Origin: WQUF01 sp031549525
Lineage (GTDB): Bacteria; Bacillota; Clostridia; Clostridiales; Clostridiaceae
DNA: 38,584 nucleotides
Direction: 5' to 3'
Assembly (NCBI GenBank): GCA_031549525.1
Contig: JAVBPQ010000048.1
Span: 1-38,584, forward strand
Part shown: piece after piece, positions 8,509-16,780 of the stretch
How the letters are laid out: each line of letters opens with the position of its first letter
How positions within the stretch are numbered: the stretch's first letter is position 1
Notes under the pieces: model-generated
Told to the model about the DNA's origin: nothing
Database searches by the model: none
What the model saw: only the letters and a program-made list of their open reading frames with translations
Translations under genes and position numbers: made by a program

Positions 8509-8517
8509 ATTATAACA
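8509..8517 (-). promoter_or_regulatory. Extended -10 element for the secreted protein gene
   Basis: On the minus strand TGTTATAAT (TG-n-TATAAT) lies about 40 bases upstream of the start. No good -35 box is seen, which is typical of extended -10 promoters. Confidence 0.4.
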
Positions 8518-8770
8518 TAAATACTTTGTGAATTAACATTTTATTGTAAAAAATATGATTTTAATTAGTATACATATAAATTGCAAAACACATAACATAT
8601 AACAAGAGTAATTACAAATTTTACGAATAAAAATATTGTTTTAGGAAAATATTGGTTTAATTAAATAGCTTTTTTATCTTATAGTTGCTTTTATATATTT
8701 AAACAAAAAAATATTTATTTAGCAGTTTATAAAAATTCATTATACATTATAAATATTTATTAAAAAACTA

Positions 8771-8799
8771 TTGAAATGTAAGGTATCATGTGATATTAT
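8771..8799 (+). promoter_or_regulatory. Sigma-A promoter of the pot operon
   Basis: TTGAAA, 17 bases, TATTAT with a TGA extension (TG-n) before the -10 box. Spacing is ideal. Transcription would begin near 8806, giving a leader of about 160 bases ahead of potA. Confidence 0.6.
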
Positions 8800-8820
8800 T
8801 TTCATCAGAAAATAATATCA
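8791..8820. promoter_or_regulatory. Perfect 13-bp dyad over the pot -10 box (putative operator)
   Basis: TGATATTATTTTC and GAAAATAATATCA are exact inverted copies separated by ATCA. The left arm contains the -10 hexamer and the right arm covers the start region, the classical place for a repressor. It could equally be read as a 5' RNA hairpin. The binding protein is unknown and no regulator gene adjoins. Confidence 0.55.
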
Positions 8821-8879
8821 TCTCAGCAATTTATGCAGAATAAAACTAAGTAAATTTAAATGCTTTATTGAATATAATT

Positions 8880-8920
8880 CTTCTTTGCCGTAATCATTCG
8901 GTGGGGAAGTTTTTATTTTT
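8880..8920 (+). terminator. Terminator-like hairpin in the pot leader (putative attenuator)
   Basis: CTTCTTTGCCG, 8-base loop, CGGTGGGGAAG pair over 11 bp with four G-U pairs, followed directly by TTTTTATTTTT. It lies between the promoter and potA with no gene in front, so it would stop leader transcripts unless disrupted. Confidence 0.55.
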
Positions 8921-8964
8921 GAATTAAAACGTAAATTATAAATATAGTAAGGAGTTGGTAAAGT

Positions 8965-10053
8965 GTGACAATGGATGTATTAGTTCAATTAAGAAAGCTT
9001 ACAAAGAGTTTTGATAATAAGAGGAGTTTTGCTGTAAATAGCATAGATTTAGATATTAATAAAGGAGAATTTATTACTATCTTAGGACCTTCAGGTTGTG
9101 GCAAGACCACTACTTTGAGGCTTATAGCAGGATTTGAAATGGCAGATGGCGGACAAATTTTTATAGATAATGAAAATGTAACTAAAAGACCGCCTCATGA
9201 AAGACCTGTAAATACAGTCTTTCAAAATTATGCTTTGTTTCCACATATGAATATATTTGATAATATAGCCTTTGGACTTAATATGAAAAAAGTTCCTAAA
9301 AATATAATAAAAGAAAAAGTTATGGAAATGCTTAAAATGGTTCAGTTAGAAGGCTATGAAAATAGAATGCCTGATAAACTAAGTGGAGGGCAAAAACAAA
9401 GAGTTGCCATTGCAAGGGCAATAGTAAATAACCCTAAGGTTTTATTGCTAGACGAACCGCTGTCAGCTCTCGATATGAAGCTTCGTAAGCAGATGCAGAT
9501 TGAATTAAAACATCTACAACGCAAACTTGGCATAACATTTGTGTTTGTTACACATGACCAAGAAGAAGCTCTCACTATGTCAGATAGAATCGTCGTTATG
9601 AACGATGGTAATATTGAACAAATAGGAACACCAGATGAGATATATGAAAGACCAAAGACAAAATTTGTTGCAGATTTTATTGGTGAAACAAATCTCTTAG
9701 AAGGTGAAGTCATTAAAGTAAATGAAAGTGAAACTCTTCTTAAATTAAATGATGAAGGGGATAAAATAAGAGTAAATGATTCTGACCTTAAACTTGGAGA
9801 GAAGATATATGTTGCAATAAGACCTGAGAGGGTTAAAATAAAAGCAAACCCTGAAGAAGGAGATGTATATTTAAAAGCTAAGCTTAAGGAAAGAATATAT
9901 ACAGGAGCATCCTTAAGGACTGTTGTCATATTAAATGATGGAAGTGAAATTACAGTTACAGAGCCAGTAAGTGATAACTTTGATTTTTCTTGCGAATCGC
10001 AGAATATTTTTGTAACATGGAACTCTAAAAACTCTGTAATAATGAAGGGTTAG
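8965..10053 (+). CDS. potA: Spermidine/putrescine ABC transporter ATP-binding protein
   Basis: Cytoplasmic ATPase (362 residues) that powers polyamine import through PotB and PotC. Walker A GPSGCGKTT at 41-49, Q-loop FQNYALFPHM, signature LSGGQKQR, Walker B VLLLDEPLSALD and the switch His in VTHDQEEA are all intact. The C-terminal 110 or so residues form the TOBE domain typical of this importer family. The start is GTG at 8965, ten bases after AAGGAG; an ATG two codons later lies too far from that site. First gene of potA-potB-potCD. The long leader with operator-like dyad and terminator hairpin suggests the operon is tightly regulated. Confidence 0.93.
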   Translation: MTMDVLVQLRKLTKSFDNKRSFAVNSIDLDINKGEFITILGPSGCGKTTTLRLIAGFEMADGGQIFIDNENVTKRPPHERPVNTVFQNYALFPHMNIFDNIAFGLNMKKVPKNIIKEKVMEMLKMVQLEGYENRMPDKLSGGQKQRVAIARAIVNNPKVLLLDEPLSALDMKLRKQMQIELKHLQRKLGITFVFVTHDQEEALTMSDRIVVMNDGNIEQIGTPDEIYERPKTKFVADFIGETNLLEGEVIKVNESETLLKLNDEGDKIRVNDSDLKLGEKIYVAIRPERVKIKANPEEGDVYLKAKLKERIYTGASLRTVVILNDGSEITVTEPVSDNFDFSCESQNIFVTWNSKNSVIMKG

Positions 10054-10135
10054 AATATTATAATAATTTAAAAGGATACTATAAAATATATTTGCATTGC
10101 AGTTTATGATTTTGATTGAAAGCTAGGTGTTATAA

Positions 10136-10996
10136 ATGCAAAGAAGGATTAGAATCAACAAAGGAGCCATTGGGCTCCTTTTACCTACAATATTATGGCT
10201 TATTGTATTTTTTGTCGTTCCCATAGCTTTTATTTTAATAGTTAGTTTTGCAACAAGAGGAGAAGTAGGAGAAGTTATATATGAATTTTCTTTTGCAAAT
10301 TATACTAGGCTTTTTAACTTTAGATATTTTGAAATATTCTATAAGAGTATACTTATCTCCCTTGGAACTACACTATTATGTCTTTTTTTAGGCTACCCAT
10401 TTGCGTCTTTTGCTGCTAAATCTTCAGATAAATTAAGACCTATATTTATGCTTTTAATAATCTTACCATTTTGGACAAATTCATTGATACGCACTTATGC
10501 TTGGATAATACTCCTAAGATCTGAAGGTATTATAAATACATTTTTACTAAACATAGGACTCATAAAAGAACCATTAAAGCTTTTGTATACAAATGCATCT
10601 GTAATGATAGGAATGGTCTATATGATGTTCCCATTTATGGTCCTTCCGCTATATACATCCATTGAAAAGATGGAATATTCTTTAATAGAAGCATCTTTAG
10701 ACCTTGGAGCATCACCTGTAAAGACCTTTTTAAAGATACAGCTTCCTCTTACGCTTCCTGGGATAATATCAGGTTGTTTATTGGTTTTTGTGCCTACATT
10801 GGGCTTCTTCTTCATACCTGATTTGATGGGAGGAAGTAAGATAATGCTCATGAGCAATCTAATTAAAAATCAATTTTTAACATCCAGAGATTGGCCATTT
10901 GGTTCAGCTATTTCTGTTGTTCTTATGATAATAATGCTAATTTTAATAGTTATAAACTTTAAATTAGGTGGAAGCGAGAAAGGGTCAGTGATGTAG
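10136..10996 (+). CDS. potB: Spermidine/putrescine ABC transporter permease
   Basis: Inner permease of the polyamine importer, 286 residues with six predicted membrane helices. The cytoplasmic EAA coupling motif that contacts PotA reads EASLDLGASPVKTFLKIQLP, followed by the usual LPGI. It lies 82 bases after potA with no terminator between, and stops two bases before the next gene, so the three genes form one operon. The ribosome binding site (AGGTG) is weak compared with its neighbours. Confidence 0.9.
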   Translation: MQRRIRINKGAIGLLLPTILWLIVFFVVPIAFILIVSFATRGEVGEVIYEFSFANYTRLFNFRYFEIFYKSILISLGTTLLCLFLGYPFASFAAKSSDKLRPIFMLLIILPFWTNSLIRTYAWIILLRSEGIINTFLLNIGLIKEPLKLLYTNASVMIGMVYMMFPFMVLPLYTSIEKMEYSLIEASLDLGASPVKTFLKIQLPLTLPGIISGCLLVFVPTLGFFFIPDLMGGSKIMLMSNLIKNQFLTSRDWPFGSAISVVLMIIMLILIVINFKLGGSEKGSVM

Positions 10997-10998
10997 AT

Positions 10999-12855
10999 TT
11001 GATTGGAAGAAATAATAAAATTTTTGATAAGATATTTGGATTTTTGATGTACTTATTTTTATATGCTCCCATCATAATTTTAATCATATTTTCCTTTAAT
11101 GATTCAAAATTAAATGCTGTTTGGGAAGGCTTTACATTTAAATGGTACGGGTCTTTGTTTCAAAATGCAGGGATAATGGAAGCATTAAAGAACACGCTTA
11201 TTGTTGCAGTGATAAGCACTGCTTTTTCTGTTGTATTAGGAACACTGGTTTCTATAGGTATGTATAGATATAAGTTCTTAGGAAAAGGTATTGTGGATTC
11301 ATTGTTATATGTTCCTGTGGTGATACCTGAAATAGTTATGGGTATTGCTATGCTTATATTTTTTTCGAATTTAGATAAGATTCCAGGACTCAATATGTTG
11401 TTTTCAAATGGACTTGTGGTTTTGATAATAGCTCATATCACCTTTTCTGTGAGTTATGTGGTATCTGTAGTAAGGGCACGGCTTGCTGGATTTGATCGGG
11501 CTCTAGAAGAAGCAGCTCAGGATTTAGGTGCAACACCTTTTCAGACATTTTTTAAGATAACACTTCCTATTATAATGCCTGGTATAGTTTCAGGAGCAAT
11601 GATGGCATTTACTCTTTCCCTAGATGATGTTATAATAAGTTTTTTTGTGGCAAAGCCTGGAAGTACAACACTTCCTCTTAAGATTTTTTCCATGGTTAAG
11701 TTTGGGGTTTCTCCTGAAATAAATGCATTATCTACCATTATGATGATCGCTACGGTCATATTGGTAGTGTTGTCAACTAAGCTTAAAAATGTTCATCTTC
11801 ATGTAAATAAGACGCAAAAGATATTGATTGCTATGTTTCTTGTAGTAGTTACTTTGACATCTTTAATTTATTTTCCATCTATTAAGGGAGAACCTAAAAA
11901 GGCTCTCAATGTATTTAACTGGTCTGAATACCTTCCCCAGTCTGTGATAGATAAATTTGAAGATAGATATAACATAAAAATAAATTACAATACCTTCTCA
12001 TCAAATGAGGAAATGCTTGCAAAGATCATAGCAGGGGGCAGCAATTATGATATTGCTGTTGCTTCTGATTTTATGGTTGAGATCATGATAAAACAAGGGC
12101 TCTTAGACGAAATAAATAAGGATAAACTTTCTAATCTGCAAAACATTGGAAAAGATTTTATGAACCTTCCTTTTGACCCTGAAAACAAATACAGCATACC
12201 TTATATGTGGCTTGCAGGCATAATAGCCTATGATGCATCAAAGGTTTCAGAGCCTGTAACAGGATATAGCGATTTATGGAGAAGTGAATTTAAAGAATCT
12301 TTAGCTGTCCTAGATGACCCAAGGGTTATCATAGGCATGATAATGAAGAAAAATGGTTATCTTCTCAATGAAACCTCAGATGAAGCCTTAAAAAAAGCCA
12401 AGGAAGATTTTGTTTTGCTTCAAAAGAATATAAAGGCCTATGATTCAGATTCTCCAAAGACGCTTTTAATAAATGGAGAAGCTAAAGCTATATTTGCTTG
12501 GGGTGCTGAAGGGTCTTTAGCAAAGAGGAACAATGAAAATGTAAAACTTGTCATACCAAAAGAAGGATTATTTCTTCAACAGGATAATTTTGTAATACCT
12601 AAGGGTGCAAAAAATATTGAAGAAGCAGAGCTTTTTATGAATTTTATCATGGAACCTGAAATAAGTGCTGAAATATCTTATAGCTTTCCTTATGGAAATC
12701 CAAACATTGAAGCATATAATTTAATTGACCCATCCATAATGAATGATCCTGCTATATATCCTCCTACAGAGGATTTAAAAAAGGGTGAATATTTAAGAGA
12801 TATAGGCGATAAGGTTAAGCTCATTGATGAAATATGGAATGAGGTTAAAAAGTAG
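10999..12855 (+). CDS. potCD: Fused polyamine permease and substrate-binding protein (PotC-PotD)
   Basis: One 618-residue frame carries two transporter subunits. Residues 1-265 are a PotC permease with six helices and an EAA motif (EEAAQDLGATPFQTFFKITLP). Residues 275-292 (ILIAMFLVVVTLTSLIYF) form an extra membrane helix. From 304 on, NVFNWSEYL begins a PotD-type periplasmic-binding fold with no signal peptide or lipobox of its own. A PotC C-terminus lies in the cytoplasm, so the added helix would carry the binding domain to the outside, tethered in a fixed ratio to the channel. Start is TTG two bases after the potB stop, with a GAAAGGG site inside potB. I see no frameshift or junction, so the fusion looks genuine. 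Confidence 0.92.
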   Translation: MIGRNNKIFDKIFGFLMYLFLYAPIIILIIFSFNDSKLNAVWEGFTFKWYGSLFQNAGIMEALKNTLIVAVISTAFSVVLGTLVSIGMYRYKFLGKGIVDSLLYVPVVIPEIVMGIAMLIFFSNLDKIPGLNMLFSNGLVVLIIAHITFSVSYVVSVVRARLAGFDRALEEAAQDLGATPFQTFFKITLPIIMPGIVSGAMMAFTLSLDDVIISFFVAKPGSTTLPLKIFSMVKFGVSPEINALSTIMMIATVILVVLSTKLKNVHLHVNKTQKILIAMFLVVVTLTSLIYFPSIKGEPKKALNVFNWSEYLPQSVIDKFEDRYNIKINYNTFSSNEEMLAKIIAGGSNYDIAVASDFMVEIMIKQGLLDEINKDKLSNLQNIGKDFMNLPFDPENKYSIPYMWLAGIIAYDASKVSEPVTGYSDLWRSEFKESLAVLDDPRVIIGMIMKKNGYLLNETSDEALKKAKEDFVLLQKNIKAYDSDSPKTLLINGEAKAIFAWGAEGSLAKRNNENVKLVIPKEGLFLQQDNFVIPKGAKNIEEAELFMNFIMEPEISAEISYSFPYGNPNIEAYNLIDPSIMNDPAIYPPTEDLKKGEYLRDIGDKVKLIDEIWNEVKK

Positions 12856-12908
12856 AGAAATTAGTATAAGGTTTTTTATTTTTTAATTTTGAGGCTAAAG
12901 GATTAACT

Positions 12909-12938
12909 TGAATGGAATTGACTTTTTTACAAATAATA
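12909..12938 (+). promoter_or_regulatory. Candidate sigma-G/F-like promoter of gpr
   Basis: TGAATG, 17 bases, AATAATA resembles the forespore pattern TGAATA and CATAATA, 28 bases ahead of the start. gpr is forespore-expressed in studied species, which supports the reading, but the match is imperfect. Confidence 0.35.
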
Positions 12939-12966
12939 AATTCAAATTTAGTAAGGAAGTGAATTT

Positions 12967-13938
12967 ATGAAACATTTTAATTCTGATTTAGCTGTTGAAA
13001 TGCAAGAAGCTTATAAATTAGAAGATGAAAAAACCCCAGGGGTTAGATCAGATAATTATAAATATGAGGATATAAATGTATCTCATGTAGAGATACTAGA
13101 TAAAATAGGAGAGGAGCATATGGGAAAGCCAGTAGGAAATTATATAACTATTGAAATTCCTGAATATGCTCATTATGATGCTGAAACTGTGGATTCTTTA
13201 AGCAGAGTTGTATCCACAAAACTTAAAGATCTAATTGAGCTTGAGGATAAGGATGTAGCGTTAGTTGTAGGCCTTGGCAACTGGAATGTAACACCAGATG
13301 CATTAGGGCCTAAAGTTATTTCTAAATTGATGATAACAAGGCATTTATTGCAGTTAGTACCAGATAATATAGATGGCTCTATAAGACCTGTTTGTGCACT
13401 ATCTCCTGGAGTATTAGGACTTACAGGAATAGAGACGGGAGAAATCATTAAAGGAGTAATAGAGAAGATAAAACCTAAACTATTGATTTGTGTAGATGCC
13501 CTTGCAGCAAGAAAATTATCAAGGGTGCATAGAACTATTCAGATATGTGATACAGGTATATCTCCTGGAGGAGGTATAGGCAATAAGAGGATGGAAATCA
13601 ATGAGCAAAATTTAGGAATTAAGGTAATAGCTGTAGGTGTTCCTACAGTGGTGAATGCAACTACAATAGCAAATGATGCTATAGAGATGATATTTAAAGA
13701 ATTAATAGATAAATATGGTGAAGATGATGATTTTATAAAGATGATCAATTTTATAAGCGAAGATAATAAATGGGATATAATACAAAATATACTAAATCCA
13801 TTTTATAATGAACTTGCTGTAACACCAAAGGATGTTGATATGGTAGTAGATTCATTATCAAAAATACTAGCTAACAGCGTAAATATAGCTCTTCAACCAG
13901 CTCTTTCTCTTGATGATATAAATAGATACATACATTAA
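12967..13938 (+). CDS. gpr: Germination protease (GPR, peptidase family A25)
   Basis: Endopeptidase that starts degradation of small acid-soluble spore proteins when the spore germinates. It is made as an inactive zymogen in the forespore. The 323-residue sequence opens with FNSDLAVEM, matching the conserved RTDLAVE start, and has a short propeptide as expected for clostridial enzymes. The conserved core is present, including GLGNWNVTPDALGPKV, CALSPGVLGLTGIETGEI, CVDALAARKLSRVHRTIQI and DTGISPGGGIGN, holding the candidate catalytic aspartates. The gene is preceded by AAGGAAGTG and ends in a strong terminator. In many relatives spoIIP follows gpr; here it does not. Its presence is firm evidence of an endospore former. 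Confidence 0.95.
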   Translation: MKHFNSDLAVEMQEAYKLEDEKTPGVRSDNYKYEDINVSHVEILDKIGEEHMGKPVGNYITIEIPEYAHYDAETVDSLSRVVSTKLKDLIELEDKDVALVVGLGNWNVTPDALGPKVISKLMITRHLLQLVPDNIDGSIRPVCALSPGVLGLTGIETGEIIKGVIEKIKPKLLICVDALAARKLSRVHRTIQICDTGISPGGGIGNKRMEINEQNLGIKVIAVGVPTVVNATTIANDAIEMIFKELIDKYGEDDDFIKMINFISEDNKWDIIQNILNPFYNELAVTPKDVDMVVDSLSKILANSVNIALQPALSLDDINRYIH

Positions 13939-13943
13939 TAGAG

Positions 13944-13991
13944 CTCTTCCTAAATTTATGATTTTTTATAAGTTTAGGAAGAGAATTTTTT
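13944..13991 (+). terminator. Terminator after gpr
   Basis: CTCTTCCTAAATTTA and TAAGTTTAGGAAGAG pair over 15 bp with one G-U pair, followed by AATTTTTT. Confidence 0.85.
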
Positions 13992-14055
13992 GAAATTGAA
14001 TAAATTACCTTGCTAGAGTTAATCATTTATGTAAAAAGTGGTTTAGGAGAAAATA

Positions 14056-14370
14056 ATGGGAAATAAAATAAGGATGACTCTCCGGGGTAAAAAAGCAAAT
14101 GATAAAAAAAAAATAAAGGGTAAAAAGAAAATGAACATATATTTTCTATCAATATTTATCTTTTTTATCATAACATCTGTAGGGTGTATATCTGTAAACA
14201 ATGCTATGTCAGACTTGCTTGTTATGGATAAAAATCCAAAAATAAAGATATCCTTTTATCCATTTGAAATTTCAGTTAAAACGAGGAATTATTATATATA
14301 TGTAAACGAAGAAGTAACAAATAAGTATTTTAATTTTATGGACAAAATATTTAGCAGTATTGGGTTTTAA
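14056..14370 (+). CDS. Small basic single-span membrane protein, unknown
   Basis: Not recognised. It is 104 residues: a strongly basic head of about 28 residues (many Lys), one hydrophobic helix (NIYFLSIFIFFIITSVGC, about 27-44) and a mixed tail of about 60 residues probably outside the membrane. The Cys at the helix end is in a weak lipobox context (TSVGC). AGGAG lies six bases before the ATG at 14056. An internal ATG at 14131 with AAAGGG in front would give a 79-residue form starting directly with a signal-like helix. It sits where spoIIP often follows gpr but shows none of that protein's features. Confidence 0.6.
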   Translation: MGNKIRMTLRGKKANDKKKIKGKKKMNIYFLSIFIFFIITSVGCISVNNAMSDLLVMDKNPKIKISFYPFEISVKTRNYYIYVNEEVTNKYFNFMDKIFSSIGF

Positions 14371-14657
14371 CATATTTAATATTAGGAAATTTTATAACGT
14401 AAAAAACTTAAATAATTAAATAAAATAAATAAAAAACATTTGAAATAAAAAGAAAAATAGTTTATAATATAAATATTAACAAAAATATTTTAATATTATT
14501 AAATTTAATTAAAATTAAATTATTTTCATGAAAATATTTTTAAGCTTTAAATACTTAAATTTAGAATTAAAATAGTCTTGATTTAGTATAGTTAAATTCG
14601 TAAAATTTAATTTTTAAAATATGTATAACAGTATAGACAAAAAACTGAGGTGATATC
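14371..14657 (+). other. Very A/T-rich spacer with a 16-base palindrome and a promoter
   Basis: No coding frame. TATTTTCATGAAAATA at 14521-14536 is a perfect palindrome of unknown meaning, 41 bases upstream of a likely promoter for the next gene. Confidence 0.5.
14578..14606 (+). promoter_or_regulatory. Candidate sigma-A promoter
   Basis: TTGATT, 17 bases, TAAAAT, about 50 bases before the GTG start of the following gene. Confidence 0.4.
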
Positions 14658-15692
14658 GTGAATTTAAATTTACTCCCATTTATGGCATATTGTTTTTCGA
14701 TTAATGAGACTATTTATAAAGATATAGATGATTTATATAGTAAAAATGAGTCTAGGTTTTATAAATCTGCAAGGGAGAATCCAGAATATGCTACTAATAT
14801 TATTGTACAAGGATCCATACAGCAGGAAGAGTATTATAAAAAATCACTTGGAATACTTGAAAACAGCAGGGATTATTCTTTTGAAGTAAATAGTTTAATA
14901 TCTAAAGGATGGGCATTTACATATAAATATTGTCAAAATAACATAGATTTGGATTCCATTTTGTTTTTATCTGAGTTTGGTAATTATATCCCACCTGATC
15001 AAAATGAGGAATTGTATAATTCAAACTTCATTGTGTTTTTATACCTTGGTAAAAGCAGGATTTTAAATAGAGAAGTTATTGAAGAGATGATAATAGATAA
15101 ATTTGGCTTAAAAAACAACAATGAAAATAATTTAGACATGTATAAAAAACAACTTTCTAACTTAATATATGAAATGGTAAAGAGAAGATATGGAGATCTT
15201 CAAAATTTTAAAGATGAATGTTATAATAAATTAAGATTTACAGATGATATTAAAAATACTCAATTTTTTATCGATTTAATTTTTGATACGGAAAAGCTAA
15301 GTTTTGGACAAATATGGAATTTGTATCCTTTAACTGATTATGAGATAGAGAATATATTTTATAATTATGTTTTATCAAACCCTTATATGGATGAAGACAA
15401 CATTAAAATAGATGAAATTGCATCAAATTGTCTGTATAGCATATATATTTGCAAATTTATAAAGGCATATAAAGAGATTAAAAAATATTACTTTACTAAA
15501 ATAGATGCATTAAAAGATCAGGTTGCAAACAGTAAAATTGTAATACCAGAATATAAGACAGATATGGAAATAACATTGACAAGGCTTCAAGACAGAGGCA
15601 CAAAGGAACTTTTGGATAAAATATATAAATTAGAACAAGAAAATGAAAGATTGAGAAACATATTGGAATTAATTAAATTAAATAATCAGTGA
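14658..15692 (+). CDS. Protein of unknown function with C-terminal coiled coil (344 aa)
   Basis: I do not recognise it. It is a soluble, Tyr/Asn/Glu-rich and probably all-helical protein without signal peptide or clear membrane segments. The last 40 or so residues (LLDKIYKLEQENERLRNIL) form a leucine-zipper-like coiled coil that suggests self-association. No enzyme motif is visible. The start is GTG at 14658 with GAGGTGAT eight bases upstream; the first in-frame ATG (residue 9) has no such site. It has its own promoter and terminator, so it stands alone between gpr and rsmI. A structural or regulatory role is possible but unsupported. Confidence 0.7.
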   Translation: MNLNLLPFMAYCFSINETIYKDIDDLYSKNESRFYKSARENPEYATNIIVQGSIQQEEYYKKSLGILENSRDYSFEVNSLISKGWAFTYKYCQNNIDLDSILFLSEFGNYIPPDQNEELYNSNFIVFLYLGKSRILNREVIEEMIIDKFGLKNNNENNLDMYKKQLSNLIYEMVKRRYGDLQNFKDECYNKLRFTDDIKNTQFFIDLIFDTEKLSFGQIWNLYPLTDYEIENIFYNYVLSNPYMDEDNIKIDEIASNCLYSIYICKFIKAYKEIKKYYFTKIDALKDQVANSKIVIPEYKTDMEITLTRLQDRGTKELLDKIYKLEQENERLRNILELIKLNNQ

Positions 15693-15702
15693 TTTTTGTA
15701 AG

Positions 15703-15735
15703 AGGATTTGTATGTCAAAATACAATTCCTTTTTT
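15703..15735 (+). terminator. Terminator after the coiled-coil protein gene
   Basis: AGGATTTGTA and TACAATTCCT pair with one mismatch, followed by TTTTTATA. Confidence 0.7.
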
Positions 15736-15816
15736 ATAATAATCTAGATGCCTTGATTTTCTTTAACACTATCATTAATATTGAGATAAAATATTATTAT
15801 TTAAGGGGATGGTATA

Positions 15817-16674
15817 TTGGGAAAGCTTTATGTTGTGGCTACGCCAATAGGAAATTTAAATGATATTTCTAAAAGAGCACTTGAAGTTTTAGAGAGGTGT
15901 TCTTTAATTTTGGCGGAGGATACAAGATATTCTTTAAAATTATTAAATCATTATAACATAAAGAATAAATTGATTTCATACCATAAGTTTAATGAAAGAG
16001 AAAGATGCGATTATATAATCCATAAAATAGTTGAAGAAAAAATAGATGTAGCTTTGATATCAGATGCAGGAACTCCCTGCATTCAAGATCCTGGATATTT
16101 TATAGTAAATAAGGCAAGAGAGAATAATATTGATTTAATTGCTATACCAGGACCTTCAGCACTTATAGCCGCATTATCAGTATGTGGATTTAAAATTGAT
16201 GAATTTAATTTCTATGGTTTTTTGCCACGAGAAGATAATGACAGGAAAATAAAATTACAAAGCATTAAAAAAATAAAGCCAGATATTTTTGTCCTATATG
16301 AGTCCCCAAAGAGATTAAAGAAGCTTCTTGAGGATTTGATTATGTTTTTTGCAAGGTCAGAAGTATGCATATGTTCAGATATTACAAAAATTCATGAGAA
16401 GTATTATTTTGGAAATATAAATGAAGTATATGATAAAGTTACAAATAATCCTAAGTTTGAGCTAGGGGAATATGTTGTAGTTGTACATAATTTAGATTAT
16501 ATTGAAGAAGAAGAGATTAAAATATCAATAGAAGCTTTGATTGTAGATGAAATGGTACGATATGATATAGGCTTTAAGGAAGCTATAAAGAAAGTTAGTG
16601 AAAAACATTCTATAGGAAAAAATGAATGTTATAGAGCATCTTTGAAAATAAAAGAAATGTTTAAAATAATTTAA
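15817..16674 (+). CDS. rsmI: 16S rRNA (cytidine(1402)-2'-O)-methyltransferase
   Basis: Adds the 2'-O-methyl group to C1402 in the decoding centre of 16S rRNA using S-adenosylmethionine. The 285-residue protein has the tetrapyrrole-methylase fold. Family motifs are the N-terminal VVATPIGNLNDISKRA, AEDTRYSLKLLNHY, SDAGTPCIQDPGY (SAM loop) and IPGPSALIAAL, plus the C-terminal helical tail. Length is normal. Start is TTG with AAGGGGAT seven bases in front; no ATG nearby fits. Single gene between the coiled-coil protein and an ABC exporter. Confidence 0.95.
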   Translation: MGKLYVVATPIGNLNDISKRALEVLERCSLILAEDTRYSLKLLNHYNIKNKLISYHKFNERERCDYIIHKIVEEKIDVALISDAGTPCIQDPGYFIVNKARENNIDLIAIPGPSALIAALSVCGFKIDEFNFYGFLPREDNDRKIKLQSIKKIKPDIFVLYESPKRLKKLLEDLIMFFARSEVCICSDITKIHEKYYFGNINEVYDKVTNNPKFELGEYVVVVHNLDYIEEEEIKISIEALIVDEMVRYDIGFKEAIKKVSEKHSIGKNECYRASLKIKEMFKII

Positions 16675-16705
16675 TTTTAATGTAATTATTATTAAATGTA
16701 ATCTA

Positions 16706-16714
16706 TGCTATAAT
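16706..16714 (+). promoter_or_regulatory. Extended -10 box for the ABC exporter
   Basis: TGCTATAAT (TG-n-TATAAT), 66 bases upstream of the start. The -35 region is poor. Confidence 0.4.
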
Positions 16715-16780
16715 ATCAAAGTGGTTATATATTATTTAGCATAAATATATAAATAAGATTTCTTAAATTTATTTTTTATT

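Larger units (their letters stand above)
8472..8964 (+). other. 490-base gap holding the pot operon control region
   Basis: No credible coding frame on either strand. From left to right it holds the promoter of the leftward secreted protein gene, a very A/T-rich stretch (about 8540-8770) in which I see nothing, a promoter with a perfect dyad (8771-8820), a roughly 75-base leader, a terminator-like hairpin (8880-8920) and the potA ribosome binding site. Confidence 0.7.

Noticed and set aside
8780..8920. Known riboswitch classes (guanidine, preQ1, SAM, purine) in the pot leader
   Set aside because: None of the conserved cores of these classes is visible; only a dyad and a terminator-like stem are supported.
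10054..10135. Possible separate promoter or terminator between potA and potB
   Set aside because: No hairpin and no convincing -35/-10 pair; simple operon spacing is the better explanation.
14056..14370. Remnant of spoIIP after gpr
   Set aside because: No similarity to SpoIIP catalytic segments; the frame has its own good ribosome binding site.
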